The translations under genes were made by a program, and so were the position numbers. Below, one piece after another: positions 28,801 through 37,233 of a stretch of DNA of 64,000 nt. Each line of letters opens with the position of its first letter. Position 1 is the stretch's first letter. Location of the stretch: the NCBI RefSeq assembly GCF_001971725.1, contig NZ_CP019388.1, forward strand, positions 2,622,501-2,686,500, given 5' to 3'. Under the pieces are notes generated by a model, which had not been told where the DNA came from, ran no database searches, and worked only from the letters and a program-made list of their open reading frames with translations. Source of the DNA: Winogradskyella sp. J14-2. Lineage in GTDB: Bacteria; Bacteroidota; Bacteroidia; Flavobacteriales; Flavobacteriaceae.

Positions 28801-29853
28801 CCGCCAGGACACTGGTTCTCTATATTAAATTATGTAAACGACCATCCTTTGTTTGAAAGACGATTTGAAGGTCAAGGAGATATTTTGGATCCATTAGAAT
28901 GGGATGTTAAAGCTTATTTTATTTTAGGAGGTGGTATGCATGATGCAGCTATTTCTGCGTGGAGTGTTAAAGGTTGGTATGATTATATAAGACCAATTTC
29001 AGCTATACGATCTATGGCAGAACGTGGGCAAAGTACAGATAACACATTAGATAACTATCATGTTGGTGGAATAGAATTGATAGATGGTTATATAGAAGTG
29101 GTTGAAGCTGGTGATCCGTTGGCAGGTTTTGCCAATCAACATGTTGGAAAGATAAAACTATACACATGGAAAGGTCACGACTTTATAGGTGATACAGAAA
29201 CTGACCAGGCAGGAGTTGGCTGGATTTTAGCTGAGGATTGGTACCCATACCAAAGACCAACTTTTGTAACACCGCCATTTGCTGGCTATGTGTCTGGTCA
29301 TTCTACATTTTCTAGAACAGCATCAGAGTTAATGACTATGATAACAGGTAGTGAATTCTTTCCTGGTGGTTTAGGAGAATTTGTTGCGAAAGCTAACGAG
29401 TTTTTAGAGTTTGAAGAAGGGCCTTCAGTTGATGTTGTGCTGCAATGGGCAACATATAGAGATGCATCAGATCAAACAAGTTTAAGTAGAATTTGGGGAG
29501 GAATTCATCCTCCAGCTGATGACATACCTGGTCGATTTATTGGTCAAGAAGTGGCGGAAGACACGTTTGATTTTGCAGTTCCTTACTTTAATGGGTCTCT
29601 TGGTTTTGGTGAGCATGAGGTTTCATTTAATATTTATCCAAACCCTGTAACTGATGGTGAAGTTTTTATTGCCAATACTGATGGTACAGAAACTATAGAA
29701 ATTTATGATATAGCTGGAAGGAAAATACAAGGTTTAATTAAGGCTTATGATACCTCAAATGCTATAACTACAATAAAATTTAAGGCGGACACTTCAGGTG
29801 TATACCTCCTCAAAGTGAATAGCACTTCTAAAATGATTATAGTTAAGGATTAA
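25828..29853 (+). CDS. Secreted FG-GAP/UnbV repeat protein fused to a vanadium haloperoxidase/PAP2-type domain, T9SS sorting domain
   Basis: A 1341-residue exported protein. After a signal peptide, seven FG-GAP/VCBS calcium-type repeats (DYDGDNDLD, DYNNDGFPD, DYNNDGLLD, DVNNDGWMD, DFDNDGDFD, DFDLDGDED, DYDNDGDID) form a probable beta-propeller to about residue 420. An ASPIC/UnbV domain (RNAIGTTLTI..., EVKWPSG) follows, then a short Cys motif (CTDPTSCNYNPDA) and an Ig/PKD-like segment. Residues 640-1245 are a vanadium-dependent haloperoxidase-type domain with the three phosphate/vanadate motifs: K1048-x6-RP, SGH with His1158, and SR-x5-H ending at His1227. The C-terminus (NIYPNPVTDGEVFI ... 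MIIVKD) is a type A T9SS signal. Oxidation of halide at the cell surface is inferred; an acid phosphatase is the alternative. It appears to be a single gene. Confidence 0.88.
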   Translation: MVINLHNYKPLFLVLLINSYMGAQNFERVETVVGLQNLAHNNGVAVADYDGDNDLDIFVVANAVENPDDITSYSRLYQNNNDGSFTDVTEASGLVELLTAEEDVQLTLAQQGYKFSASWGDYNNDGFPDLFLTYSLKVQLWRNLGNGTFANVTEISGFSTTNDCLNISATWLDYNNDGLLDIYITDWSGCDSNSMYRNNGNSTFTDVTAELGLTEVESNYSYTPFPFDVNNDGWMDLIVTNDLEDPNYLYINQNGISFTEEAATYGLDNMIDDMGLAVGDFDNDGDFDFFHTGIDENVLLQNNGSNNFTNTSASYGISGTGWAWGARFSDFDLDGDEDLFIVNGYDFEARGPEQNVYYRNLHSQGQPIFEDVSVELGVNDNTESVEILDFDYDNDGDIDVLITNGNGSAIFYENKLLNFDDTETTSNWFKVHLQGTTSNRNAIGTTLTITTTNGTQKRYYTGVGFLGQSLQAVHFGLDDATEVLTLEVKWPSGLVENYSNISSNTTIKLTEGTGLEILNIEPSQKIYGCTDPTSCNYNPDATLYDDSCVYLPSQNIVGSTSSSFLRTEIYTYNIAAGSTANWLVSGGELVSGQGSNSITVRWHLEESGRVAITETDDQCSSQEVSIDIELGVDNLPENISIARLWNEALLEAIRDDFARPTVHARNLFHTSVAMYDTWAIYDDTATPYLIGNTVNDFTTVLEEFSTNEDLNTSVNKTISYAMYRLLTHRFQNSPGLEETQARFDLLMEKLGYDVNNTSLLYEDGDAAALGNFIAQSIIDYGLQDGSREATGYDNAYYEPANQAYALDDNNNPPIQDPNRWQPLGLDSFIDQGGNIIDSNVPPFLSPEWGNVYSFSLKEEDKVTYQRDGNNYHVFHDPSDPPYLSLTEENAASDAYKWGFSMVSVWQSHLDQTDGVMWDISPNSIGNVDISTFPTNYADYPAFYDFFNGGTNSNGHAINPVTGNPYEVNMVPRGDYSRVLAEFWADGPDSETPPGHWFSILNYVNDHPLFERRFEGQGDILDPLEWDVKAYFILGGGMHDAAISAWSVKGWYDYIRPISAIRSMAERGQSTDNTLDNYHVGGIELIDGYIEVVEAGDPLAGFANQHVGKIKLYTWKGHDFIGDTETDQAGVGWILAEDWYPYQRPTFVTPPFAGYVSGHSTFSRTASELMTMITGSEFFPGGLGEFVAKANEFLEFEEGPSVDVVLQWATYRDASDQTSLSRIWGGIHPPADDIPGRFIGQEVAEDTFDFAVPYFNGSLGFGEHEVSFNIYPNPVTDGEVFIANTDGTETIEIYDIAGRKIQGLIKAYDTSNAITTIKFKADTSGVYLLKVNSTSKMIIVKD

Positions 29854-29880
29854 TAACTCAAATCCACTACTTTTGTTTTA

Positions 29881-30477
29881 ATGCAAAATCAACTTTTAGA
29901 GTTTATTCCAGATCAAGCACAAGCTCAGGTTAAAGCCTTACTGGCAAAGGACAATTTAGTGGTTAAAGTAAAGCAAGAACGTAAGACCAAACATGGTGAT
30001 TACAGACAATTGCCTAACGGTAAGCACCAGATTACCGTAAATGCAAATTTAAATGCGTATCGGTTTTTAATTACACTCGTTCATGAAATTGCTCACTTCG
30101 AAGCATTCACTAAATTTGGACGATTTATAAAACCACACGGCAAAGAGTGGAAACTAACGTTTCAACACTTAATGTTACCATTTTTAAGGCCAGAAGTCTT
30201 TCCGTTAGAATTACTACCATTACTTGCCAAGCACTTTAAAAACCCTAAAGCATCAAGCGATACAGATACGCAACTCGCCTTAGCCTTAAAGCAATTCGAC
30301 GAAGGTGAAGATAAAACCTACGTTTTTGAAGTACCTTTGGGCAAAACCTTTAGGCTCTATAACGGTAGAGTGTTTAAAAAAGGAAATACAAGAAGAAAAC
30401 GAATAGAATGTGTTGAGGTTAAAACAGGTAAATTATATTTGTTTAACCCAAATGCTGAGGTAGAAATTTTAGACTGA
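29881..30477 (+). CDS. SprT-like zinc metallopeptidase domain protein
   Basis: A 198-residue protein with the SprT/Spartan-type zinc motif HEIAHFEAF near residues 69-77 and a third ligand in KPHGKEWK (near His90). The C-terminal 60 residues (YVFEVPLGKTFRLYNGRVFKKGNTRRKRIECV) lack the Cys4 zinc ribbon found in SprT proteins. Human Spartan cleaves DNA-protein crosslinks; a similar role in bacteria is unproven. Its TGA overlaps the ATG of the next gene by one base, so the two are coupled. TACTTTTG at 29868-29875 could be a -7 element but is unusually close to the ATG. Confidence 0.85.
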   Translation: MQNQLLEFIPDQAQAQVKALLAKDNLVVKVKQERKTKHGDYRQLPNGKHQITVNANLNAYRFLITLVHEIAHFEAFTKFGRFIKPHGKEWKLTFQHLMLPFLRPEVFPLELLPLLAKHFKNPKASSDTDTQLALALKQFDEGEDKTYVFEVPLGKTFRLYNGRVFKKGNTRRKRIECVEVKTGKLYLFNPNAEVEILD

Positions 30478-31574
30478 TGAAAAACAAAAATTATTACGCC
30501 ATTTTAATGGCAGGTGGAGTAGGCTCACGATTTTGGCCAGTAAGTACACAGAACTTTCCTAAACAATTTCATGATATGTTAGGAACAGGAGATACTTTAA
30601 TCCAAAAAACCTTTAATCGCCTAGCAAAACTTATTCCCGAAGAAAATATTTTTATTCTTACCAATGAGCGTTACAATGATCTGGTTTTTGAGCAATTACC
30701 AAGTGTTACAAAGCGTCAGGTTGTATTAGAGCCAGCAATGCGTAACACGGCGCCATGCATATTATATGCGTCTTTAAAAATACAAAAGGAAAACGAAAAT
30801 GCAGTAATGATTGTGGCTCCAAGTGACCACTGGATTGAGGATGAAGATGCCTTTTCTAACAATGTGAAAACAGCCTTTGATTATTGCGAATCTAATGATG
30901 CCTTAATGACTTTAGGTATTACACCAACTTTCCCAAATACAGGTTATGGTTATATTGAATTTGATACGGTCACTGAGCGAGGTCATAGCGAAGAAGAAAT
31001 AAAACCTGTAAATCAATTTAGAGAAAAGCCAGATTACCAAACCGCTAAATCTTTTTTAGCACAAGGTAATTTTCTTTGGAATGCAGGAATTTTTATGTGG
31101 AGTGTAAAATCTGTAGTCGCTGCGTTTCAAAGCAATCAACCAGAATTATATCAACTTTTTAAAAGTGGGTATAGTGTCTATAACACAGAGTCTGAAGACG
31201 ACTTTATAAAAGATAACTACCCAAAAGCAGAAAACATATCTGTAGATTACGCGCTTATGGAGAAAAGTAACAATGTCTATGTGATTCCCGCAACTTTCGA
31301 TTGGAACGATCTTGGTACTTGGGGAAGTTTATATGATAAATTAGAAAAAGATTCTGATGCTAACGCAGTGGTAAATGCTAGAATTTTAGCCGATGATGCT
31401 TCTGGCAATATGATCAGATCCAAAAAAGATAAAATAGTCGTTGTCGATGGATTAAAAAACTATATCGTTGTCGATAAAGACGAAGTTTTGCTTATCTTTC
31501 CTAAGGCAAAAGAACAAGATATTAAAAAAGTACTCCAAAATGTAAAAGCAAACTTTGGAGAAGAATATGGTTAA
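30477..31574 (+). CDS. manC: Mannose-1-phosphate guanylyltransferase
   Basis: A 365-residue cytoplasmic nucleotidyltransferase that makes GDP-mannose from mannose-1-phosphate and GTP. The N-terminal signature is MAGGVGSRFWPVS (the usual LWPLS reads FWPVS here), then VLEPAMRNTAP, APSDHWI, and the sugar-binding FREKPD and FLWNAGIFMW. It has no C-terminal isomerase domain, so it is the single-function form of about 360 residues. GDP-mannose would feed surface polysaccharide or O-antigen. It overlaps the SprT-like gene by one base and is followed by a DUF389 gene after 3 bases. Confidence 0.93.
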   Translation: MKNKNYYAILMAGGVGSRFWPVSTQNFPKQFHDMLGTGDTLIQKTFNRLAKLIPEENIFILTNERYNDLVFEQLPSVTKRQVVLEPAMRNTAPCILYASLKIQKENENAVMIVAPSDHWIEDEDAFSNNVKTAFDYCESNDALMTLGITPTFPNTGYGYIEFDTVTERGHSEEEIKPVNQFREKPDYQTAKSFLAQGNFLWNAGIFMWSVKSVVAAFQSNQPELYQLFKSGYSVYNTESEDDFIKDNYPKAENISVDYALMEKSNNVYVIPATFDWNDLGTWGSLYDKLEKDSDANAVVNARILADDASGNMIRSKKDKIVVVDGLKNYIVVDKDEVLLIFPKAKEQDIKKVLQNVKANFGEEYG

Positions 31575-31577
31575 CAT

Positions 31578-33071
31578 ATGAGTAACGAAAATAAATTCAA
31601 TTTTTCTGAGGAAGAAAACTCAAGAGTAACAAACGAAATGAATAAAGAAGCCGCCGTTGAAGAGAAAAAAGAAGCGGTAAGAAAAGATGCTCAAGGCTTA
31701 TTTGCGAGTATTAAAACATTTCTCAGTGAGTTATTAGATTTTAGAGACGATACAGATAGAGATGCAACAATAGATGCTATCAAGGCAGATATATCTTTTA
31801 AAGGTGCAACAGCATGGATTTTAGTTTGCTCAATTATGGTAGCGTCTGTAGGTTTAAATGCTGACTCAACTGCAGTAGTCATTGGTGCCATGCTAATTTC
31901 TCCTTTAATGGGCCCAATTCTTGGTGTGGGTATGTCAATAGCTATTAACGACATTGATACGCTCAAAAGATCCCTAATTAACTTAGCAACCATGATTGTA
32001 CTAAGCTTACTGACTGCTTGGTTGTTTTTTAAACTTTTTCCTCTTAGCGAGGACACTAGCGAATTATTGGGACGCGTACAACCAGATATTAGAGATGTCC
32101 TCATTGCCTTTTTTGGTGGTTTAGCTCTAATTATTGCCAGGACAAAGAGAGGCACTATAGCCTCAGTGATCTTTGGCGTTGCAATTGCTACAGCATTAAT
32201 GCCACCGCTTTGTACCGCAGGCTATGGTTTAGCAAAGGCTAATTGGACCTATTTTTTAGGTGCCATGAACTTATTTACCATTAATACCATATTTATTGCT
32301 TTAGCCACATTTATAGTGCTAAAATTATTGCGCTTCCCAATGCTAAAATATGCTAATTCTTCAAAAAGAAAGCGTATTGCAAGATTTGCAGCTTTAGTGG
32401 CTATTGTTGTAATGGTATATCCAACAATCACGTTTTTAAGAGTACTAAAGCAAAGTGGTCTTGATCACGACTACCGTAAGTTTATTTTAAATGAAATTGA
32501 CTCTAATAACGATTTGTGGTTTCAGAAGGGAATTCCAAATTACGATGAACAAAAAATTACGCTTTACTTTAATGATGAAATTTCTGAAGCTACCGAGACA
32601 GATCTCAAAAACGAGCTTAAACAATATGAAAATATTAGCAATTTTAAATTAGAAATCTTCGGAAACAAAAACAGAAGTTTTGATAAACTATCTGATGCTT
32701 ACGACAGAGCAATTGATGAGTTAGATAAAAAGGATTTTATCATTTCGGGCTTACAAAAACAAATTACAGAACTTCAAGAAACCGTCTCTGGCCTTAATAA
32801 GCAAATTGAGGCCAAAAATACAGCGTCTGGTAGTGTGGCGTTTTCTAGTTTAGCCAAAGATGCAAAGATTAGGTTTTCGGACTTAGAATACTTTGGGTAT
32901 GCAAAAATGTTAGAGTCTAGAGACTTTATTAAAGTAGACACACTCACCATTGCTAACATAAAGTGGAAAGAATCTGTAAATGATAGCTTGGCTTTGGTTA
33001 AAGAGAGCGAACTGTTAGTGTGGCTAAAGCAACATCTCAATACAAATAAGGTTACAATAAAACGTAATTAG
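31578..33071 (+). CDS. DUF389 family membrane protein with C-terminal coiled coil
   Basis: A 497-residue inner-membrane protein. After a charged N-terminus of about 70 residues the DUF389 domain spans residues 75-290 with six or more helices. Its conserved segments are AVVIGAMLISPLMGPILGVGMSIAIND and FGVAIATALMPPLCTAGYGLA (landmarks near 98 and 200, quoted partly). A soluble region follows, with a predicted coiled coil near 375-410 (KDFIISGLQKQITELQETVSGLNKQI in sequence). The family has no settled function; it is often annotated as a putative hydrophobic domain protein. It follows manC by 3 bases and converges with mlaF after 3 bases. Confidence 0.88.
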   Translation: MSNENKFNFSEEENSRVTNEMNKEAAVEEKKEAVRKDAQGLFASIKTFLSELLDFRDDTDRDATIDAIKADISFKGATAWILVCSIMVASVGLNADSTAVVIGAMLISPLMGPILGVGMSIAINDIDTLKRSLINLATMIVLSLLTAWLFFKLFPLSEDTSELLGRVQPDIRDVLIAFFGGLALIIARTKRGTIASVIFGVAIATALMPPLCTAGYGLAKANWTYFLGAMNLFTINTIFIALATFIVLKLLRFPMLKYANSSKRKRIARFAALVAIVVMVYPTITFLRVLKQSGLDHDYRKFILNEIDSNNDLWFQKGIPNYDEQKITLYFNDEISEATETDLKNELKQYENISNFKLEIFGNKNRSFDKLSDAYDRAIDELDKKDFIISGLQKQITELQETVSGLNKQIEAKNTASGSVAFSSLAKDAKIRFSDLEYFGYAKMLESRDFIKVDTLTIANIKWKESVNDSLALVKESELLVWLKQHLNTNKVTIKRN

Positions 33072-33074
33072 AAA

Positions 33075-33842
33075 TTAAGAGTGTTCTTCTAAATACATTT
33101 TGCGTACTTTTTTAAATAGCTCAGATGAGTACACAAAATCGGTAACGGCTTTGTTGTCTGTTCTAAATATGGTGTCTTTAGAGCCTTCCCATTCCTTATA
33201 GCCATCTTTAAGAAAAACAATTTTTTCACCAATCTCCATAACAGAGTTCATATCGTGAGAATTAATAACTGTAGTTATTTGATATTCATCAGTAATCTCT
33301 TGAATGAGGTTATCAATAACGATAGCAGTTTTAGGGTCTAAACCAGAGTTGGGTTCGTCACAGAATAAATATTTTGGATTGTTTACAATGGCTCTGGCAA
33401 TAGCAACACGCTTTTGCATACCACCAGAAGCTTCGCTAGGCATTTTGTGATGCGCGCTCTCAAGATTTACACGTTTTAAAACAAAGTCTACTCTGTCTTC
33501 CATTTCACTTTTGCTTTGCTTGGTAAACATTCGTAAGGGAAACATAACATTCTCTGCAATGGTCATAGAATCAAAAAGTGCACTGCCTTGAAACACCATT
33601 CCTATTTCAGAACGTAACTCGGTTCGTTCGTCTCTACTTAAATTACTAAAAATCTTACCATCGTAAGAAATACTTCCTTGCTCATATTCAAAAAGACCAA
33701 GTAAACACTTTAAAAATACCGTTTTACCAGACCCACTCTGACCAATAATAAGGTTAGTTTTGCCTTTGTCAAAAGTCGTAGAGATACCCTTTAAAATATG
33801 AGCATCGCCAAACGATTTATGTAAGTCTTTAACTTCTATCAT
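33075..33842 (-). CDS. mlaF: ABC transporter ATP-binding protein, Mla phospholipid transport type
   Basis: A 255-residue cytoplasmic ATPase that powers lipid transport between inner and outer membranes. Walker A is GQSGSGKT (near residue 36), the signature is the Mla-type EASGGMQKR, and Walker B is YLFCDEPNSGLD with the H-loop in INSHDM. I start at the ATG at 33842 (MIEVKDLHKSFGD), which overlaps the mlaE stop by one base (TAATG). A longer frame from 33902 would overlap mlaE by 61 bases and adds no family sequence. No mlaD (MCE) gene is adjacent on this strand within the window, so the partner is elsewhere. Confidence 0.92.
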   Translation of the reverse strand: MIEVKDLHKSFGDAHILKGISTTFDKGKTNLIIGQSGSGKTVFLKCLLGLFEYEQGSISYDGKIFSNLSRDERTELRSEIGMVFQGSALFDSMTIAENVMFPLRMFTKQSKSEMEDRVDFVLKRVNLESAHHKMPSEASGGMQKRVAIARAIVNNPKYLFCDEPNSGLDPKTAIVIDNLIQEITDEYQITTVINSHDMNSVMEIGEKIVFLKDGYKEWEGSKDTIFRTDNKAVTDFVYSSELFKKVRKMYLEEHS

Positions 33843-34579
33843 TAGCCTAATAATAAACTGGTTAATAAAAAGTTGAGTAGAATGATTACCACACTCGTCC
33901 ACACAAAAGCGGTTGTACTCGCTTTTCCAACTTCTAAAGCACCACCTTTCATAAAATATCCGTAGTAAGATGGTATCGTAGCAAGTATAAAGGCAAATAC
34001 CATAGTTTTAATAAATGCATAAGCCATATGAAAAGGTATAAAATCATTCTGCACACCTTCAATATAATCTTCTAAAGTGCCATAGCCACCATAAACACAG
34101 GCAGCTAAACCACCAAGGATTCCTAGAAACATAGCAATTGAAATTACAAAGGGATACAGTGTTAACGCAATTAATTTAGGAAAAACCAAGTAGTTAATAG
34201 CGTTAATTCCCATAACTTCCAAGGCATCTATTTGTTCCGTAACACGCATTGTACCTATGCTAGAAGTGATAAAAGAACCAACTTTACCTGCCATAATTAT
34301 AGATATAAAAGTTGGTGCAAATTCTAAAATTATAGATTGGCGCGTAGCAAAACCCACTAGATATTTAGGGATAAAGGGATTGGTGATATTAAGCGAGGTT
34401 TGTATAGCAACAACTCCACCAACAAAAAAACCAATAAATGCCACAATACCTAGGGATCCTATAATAAGATCATCAATATCTTTAAGAATTAGTGTTTTTA
34501 AGACAGACCATTTTGTAGGTCTGCGAAACATATCCTTAATCATTATAAAATAAGTGCCAATGTTATGCAGGTACTTCAT
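33842..34579 (-). CDS. mlaE: MlaE family lipid ABC transporter permease
   Basis: A 245-residue inner-membrane permease of the MlaE/YrbE family with five or six helices. The conserved core is visible: GFFVGGVVAIQTSLN, ILEFAPTFISIIMAGKVGSFITSSIGTMRVTEQIDALEVMGINAINYLVFPK (landmarks near residues 80-130) and a C-terminal FVWTSVVIILLNFLLTSLLLG helix. EQIDALE is the conserved coupling region. It is translationally coupled to mlaF. The pair maintains outer-membrane lipid asymmetry in Proteobacteria; in Bacteroidota the role is presumed similar. Confidence 0.93.
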   Translation of the reverse strand: MKYLHNIGTYFIMIKDMFRRPTKWSVLKTLILKDIDDLIIGSLGIVAFIGFFVGGVVAIQTSLNITNPFIPKYLVGFATRQSIILEFAPTFISIIMAGKVGSFITSSIGTMRVTEQIDALEVMGINAINYLVFPKLIALTLYPFVISIAMFLGILGGLAACVYGGYGTLEDYIEGVQNDFIPFHMAYAFIKTMVFAFILATIPSYYGYFMKGGALEVGKASTTAFVWTSVVIILLNFLLTSLLLG

Positions 34580-34659
34580 GCAAGATTTTCTTATTGCTAA
34601 AGTATAAAAAAAGATGAGTTTATTAATGTTAATTTAAATTTAAGATACCAAGAAAACTG

Positions 34660-34667
34660 TATTTTTG
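34660..34667 (+). promoter_or_regulatory. Predicted -7 element of the PafA-like phosphatase gene
   Basis: TATTTTTG matches TAnnTTTG and lies 25 bases before the ATG at 34693. The -33 box is not clear. Confidence 0.55.
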
Positions 34668-34692
34668 ACAGCTAGAATAAGCCTAAATTATA

Positions 34693-36360
34693 ATGAAAAA
34701 AGTTCTCATCCCCTTCTTGTTAATATTACTGATTTATTCTTGTGGAGCTCAACAAGAATCCTCTAATAGTGTATCTCAAAATACCGAAAACAGCTTCATT
34801 TCAAGACCAAAACTCGTAGTTGGTATTGTTGTAGATCAGATGCGATATGATTATCTCACACGGTTTGAAGCAAAATTTGGTAAAGGTGGTTTTAAAAGAA
34901 TGATAAACGAAGGCTTTAATTGCAAGAACAACCATTTTAATTATATACCAACATACACTGGTCCAGGACATGCCTCTGTTTACACAGGCACAGTACCAAA
35001 ATATCATGGTATTATATCTAATAATTGGTATGATAAAGTCGTACAAAAATCTGTCTATTGTGCTCAAGATGATAATGTAGAATCTGTAGGTACGGAAAGT
35101 AGGGCAGGCAAAATGTCTCCACACAGAATGCTTACCACGAGTGTGGCAGACGAGAATAGATTGTTTACTCAAATGCGCGGAAAAACAATAGGAATAGCTA
35201 TAAAAGATAGAGGTGCTATTTTGCCTGCTGGTCATACAGCAAATGCAGCATACTGGTTTTATGGTAAAGACGAAGGAGTATGGATAACCAGTACCTTCTA
35301 CAGAAACGATTTACCAAAATGGGTAAAAGACTTTAATGATTCAGATACTGTGGAGTCCTATATTAAAGTTTGGGACACTCACCTACCAATTGAAACGTAC
35401 CAAGAAAGCGGACCAGATCTTAACAATTTTGAAGGAGGTTTTAAAGGAAAAGAAAACGCAACATTTCCTTATGACTTGGCAGCCTTAAAATCTGAAAATG
35501 GTGGTTTCGATATTTTAAAAGCTACCGCTTACGGTAATAGTCTCACAGTAGATTTTGCAATTGCAGCTTTAAAGGGTGAAGCTTTGGGGCAAGATGATGA
35601 TACAGATGTTTTAGCCGTAAGTTTCTCAAGCACGGATTACGTAGGACATAATTTTGGTGTAAATTCAAAAGAAGTAGAAGATACATACATAAGACTAGAT
35701 AGAGATTTAGAACGTCTTTTTAATTATTTAGATGAACATGTAGGCGAAGACGAATACACTGTTTTTCTTACAGCAGATCATGGCGCAGTAGATGTGCCTG
35801 CGTATTTGCAATCCGTAAAAATTCCTGCGGGTTATTTAGATTATAACGATAGAAAAGAACGTTTTCAGAAGTTTTTGGTTGAAAAATACGGAACAGCTGA
35901 TATTGTTGAAAATGTAAGCAACAACCAATTATTTTTTAATAAACAAAAATTAAAAGAATTAGGGCTAAACATACACGACGTAGAACAAGCTCTTGTGGAT
36001 GAGCAAATTAGCTATCCTAATATTGCTAAAGTATATACAGCAACAGCTATGAACAGTACCAACTTTACCACTGGTATTGAAGCATTGTTACAAAATGGAT
36101 TTAACCAAAAACGTTCTGGCGATGTTATTGTTGTAGATGATATTGCACACATAGCATATAGCAAAACAGGCTCTACACACGGTAGCGGACTTAATTATGA
36201 TACACACGTGCCCTTACTGTTTTTTGGAAAAGGTATTAAGCATGGGCAAACGTATAAAAAAACCGTAATTCCTGACATTGCACCAACAATTTCGGCACTT
36301 TTAGGGATTAGTTTTCCTAATGGAGCTACAGGTCAGCCTTTAGGTTTTGTAATAGATTAA
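34693..36360 (+). CDS. PafA-like alkaline phosphatase lipoprotein
   Basis: A 555-residue exported phosphatase of the alkaline phosphatase superfamily, close to Bacteroidota PafA. The signal peptide ends in a lipobox LIYSCG with Cys17, so it is lipid-anchored. The metal site is visible: VVDQMRYDY with Asp48, the Thr nucleophile in IPTYTGPGHAS (Thr87 or Thr89), STDYVGHNFG, and LTADHGAVD. A final His is in GSTHGSGLNYDTHVPLLFF. PafA enzymes release phosphate from many phosphomonoesters and work in the absence of added phosphate control. A nuclease gene starts 8 bases after the stop, which suggests joint use in scavenging. Confidence 0.9.
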   Translation: MKKVLIPFLLILLIYSCGAQQESSNSVSQNTENSFISRPKLVVGIVVDQMRYDYLTRFEAKFGKGGFKRMINEGFNCKNNHFNYIPTYTGPGHASVYTGTVPKYHGIISNNWYDKVVQKSVYCAQDDNVESVGTESRAGKMSPHRMLTTSVADENRLFTQMRGKTIGIAIKDRGAILPAGHTANAAYWFYGKDEGVWITSTFYRNDLPKWVKDFNDSDTVESYIKVWDTHLPIETYQESGPDLNNFEGGFKGKENATFPYDLAALKSENGGFDILKATAYGNSLTVDFAIAALKGEALGQDDDTDVLAVSFSSTDYVGHNFGVNSKEVEDTYIRLDRDLERLFNYLDEHVGEDEYTVFLTADHGAVDVPAYLQSVKIPAGYLDYNDRKERFQKFLVEKYGTADIVENVSNNQLFFNKQKLKELGLNIHDVEQALVDEQISYPNIAKVYTATAMNSTNFTTGIEALLQNGFNQKRSGDVIVVDDIAHIAYSKTGSTHGSGLNYDTHVPLLFFGKGIKHGQTYKKTVIPDIAPTISALLGISFPNGATGQPLGFVID

Positions 36361-36368
36361 GCTTTATT

Positions 36369-37175
36369 TTGAACAAAAAACAACTATATTCCATAATAGC
36401 TATCATAATTTTGATAGCTATTTATGTTTTTGAGCATTACCTTAATTCTGAAGAAAAATCAACTATTGTAGAAGAAGGTCAACAACCAAAAACAGAAACC
36501 AACGAATACTTTTTACCCACTAGTACTACAGGTCAAATTGTGCATCATCAAAACTATTCATTATCATATAGTGAGCCATACGAACAGGCAGAGTGGGTAG
36601 CATATGAACTTAAGTCCTCACATTTGAGTTCTACAAATCACAAAAGACCATATTTTGAAATTGACGAAGCTGTAAAAAGCGGAGCAGCACATTGGAGAAA
36701 TTATAAGCAATCGGGTTACGATAGAGGGCATCTTTGTCCTGCAGGAGATCGTAGGTATAGTAAAGCAGCACACGATGAGACTTTTTTAACCAGTAATATT
36801 AGTCCGCAAGAACATCAATTTAATGCTGGTGTATGGAACAGATTAGAACAGAAAGTAAGGTATTGGGCTAAAAAATACGATGGTGTTTTTGTGGTTACAG
36901 GAGGGATTTTAGAAGACGGTCTAAAAACAATAGGCGAAGAGAAGGTTGCTGTGCCCAATCAGTTTTATAAAATTGTATTAGATAATACCAACGGAAAACC
37001 AAAAGTATTGGCTTTTTTGATGAATCATAATGACTCAGATTTGCCATTATATACCTTTGTGGTATCTGTAGATGAGGTTGAACGATTAACAGGAATAGAT
37101 TTCTTTCCAGAATTAGATGACGCTATTGAAAACAAAATTGAAGCATCAAGCAGTTATAAAAATTGGAGTTTTTAA
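36369..37175 (+). CDS. DNA/RNA non-specific endonuclease (His-Me finger)
   Basis: A 268-residue nuclease of the NUC1/Serratia nuclease family. An N-terminal hydrophobic segment (IIAIIILIAIYVFEHYL, near residues 8-24) anchors or exports it. The catalytic core has YDRGHLCPAGDRRYSKAA with the catalytic His, and NISPQEHQFNAGVWNRLE with the Mg-binding Asn. The start is TTG 36369; no ATG is near, and the translation from this TTG gives a normal membrane-targeting N-terminus. It is 8 bases after the PafA-like gene and probably shares its transcript, consistent with degradation of extracellular nucleic acid followed by dephosphorylation. Confidence 0.88.
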   Translation: MNKKQLYSIIAIIILIAIYVFEHYLNSEEKSTIVEEGQQPKTETNEYFLPTSTTGQIVHHQNYSLSYSEPYEQAEWVAYELKSSHLSSTNHKRPYFEIDEAVKSGAAHWRNYKQSGYDRGHLCPAGDRRYSKAAHDETFLTSNISPQEHQFNAGVWNRLEQKVRYWAKKYDGVFVVTGGILEDGLKTIGEEKVAVPNQFYKIVLDNTNGKPKVLAFLMNHNDSDLPLYTFVVSVDEVERLTGIDFFPELDDAIENKIEASSSYKNWSF

Positions 37176-37233
37176 TAAATATTTTTTAATGAGATTTAGT
37201 ATGAGATAGGCGAAGACCGCATTAAAAATTTAG

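Noticed and set aside
31691..32155. A 154-residue minus-strand frame within the DUF389 gene
   Set aside because: Antisense to a conserved membrane region; no start context or family signature.
33843..33902. Longer start for mlaF at 33902
   Set aside because: It would overlap mlaE by 61 bases and adds residues not typical of the family. The TAATG coupling at 33842 is the better start.
34801..35235. A 144-residue open frame on the minus strand inside the PafA-like gene
   Set aside because: It lies fully inside a strongly supported gene on the other strand, has low-complexity Tyr/Cys-rich sequence and no recognisable motif.
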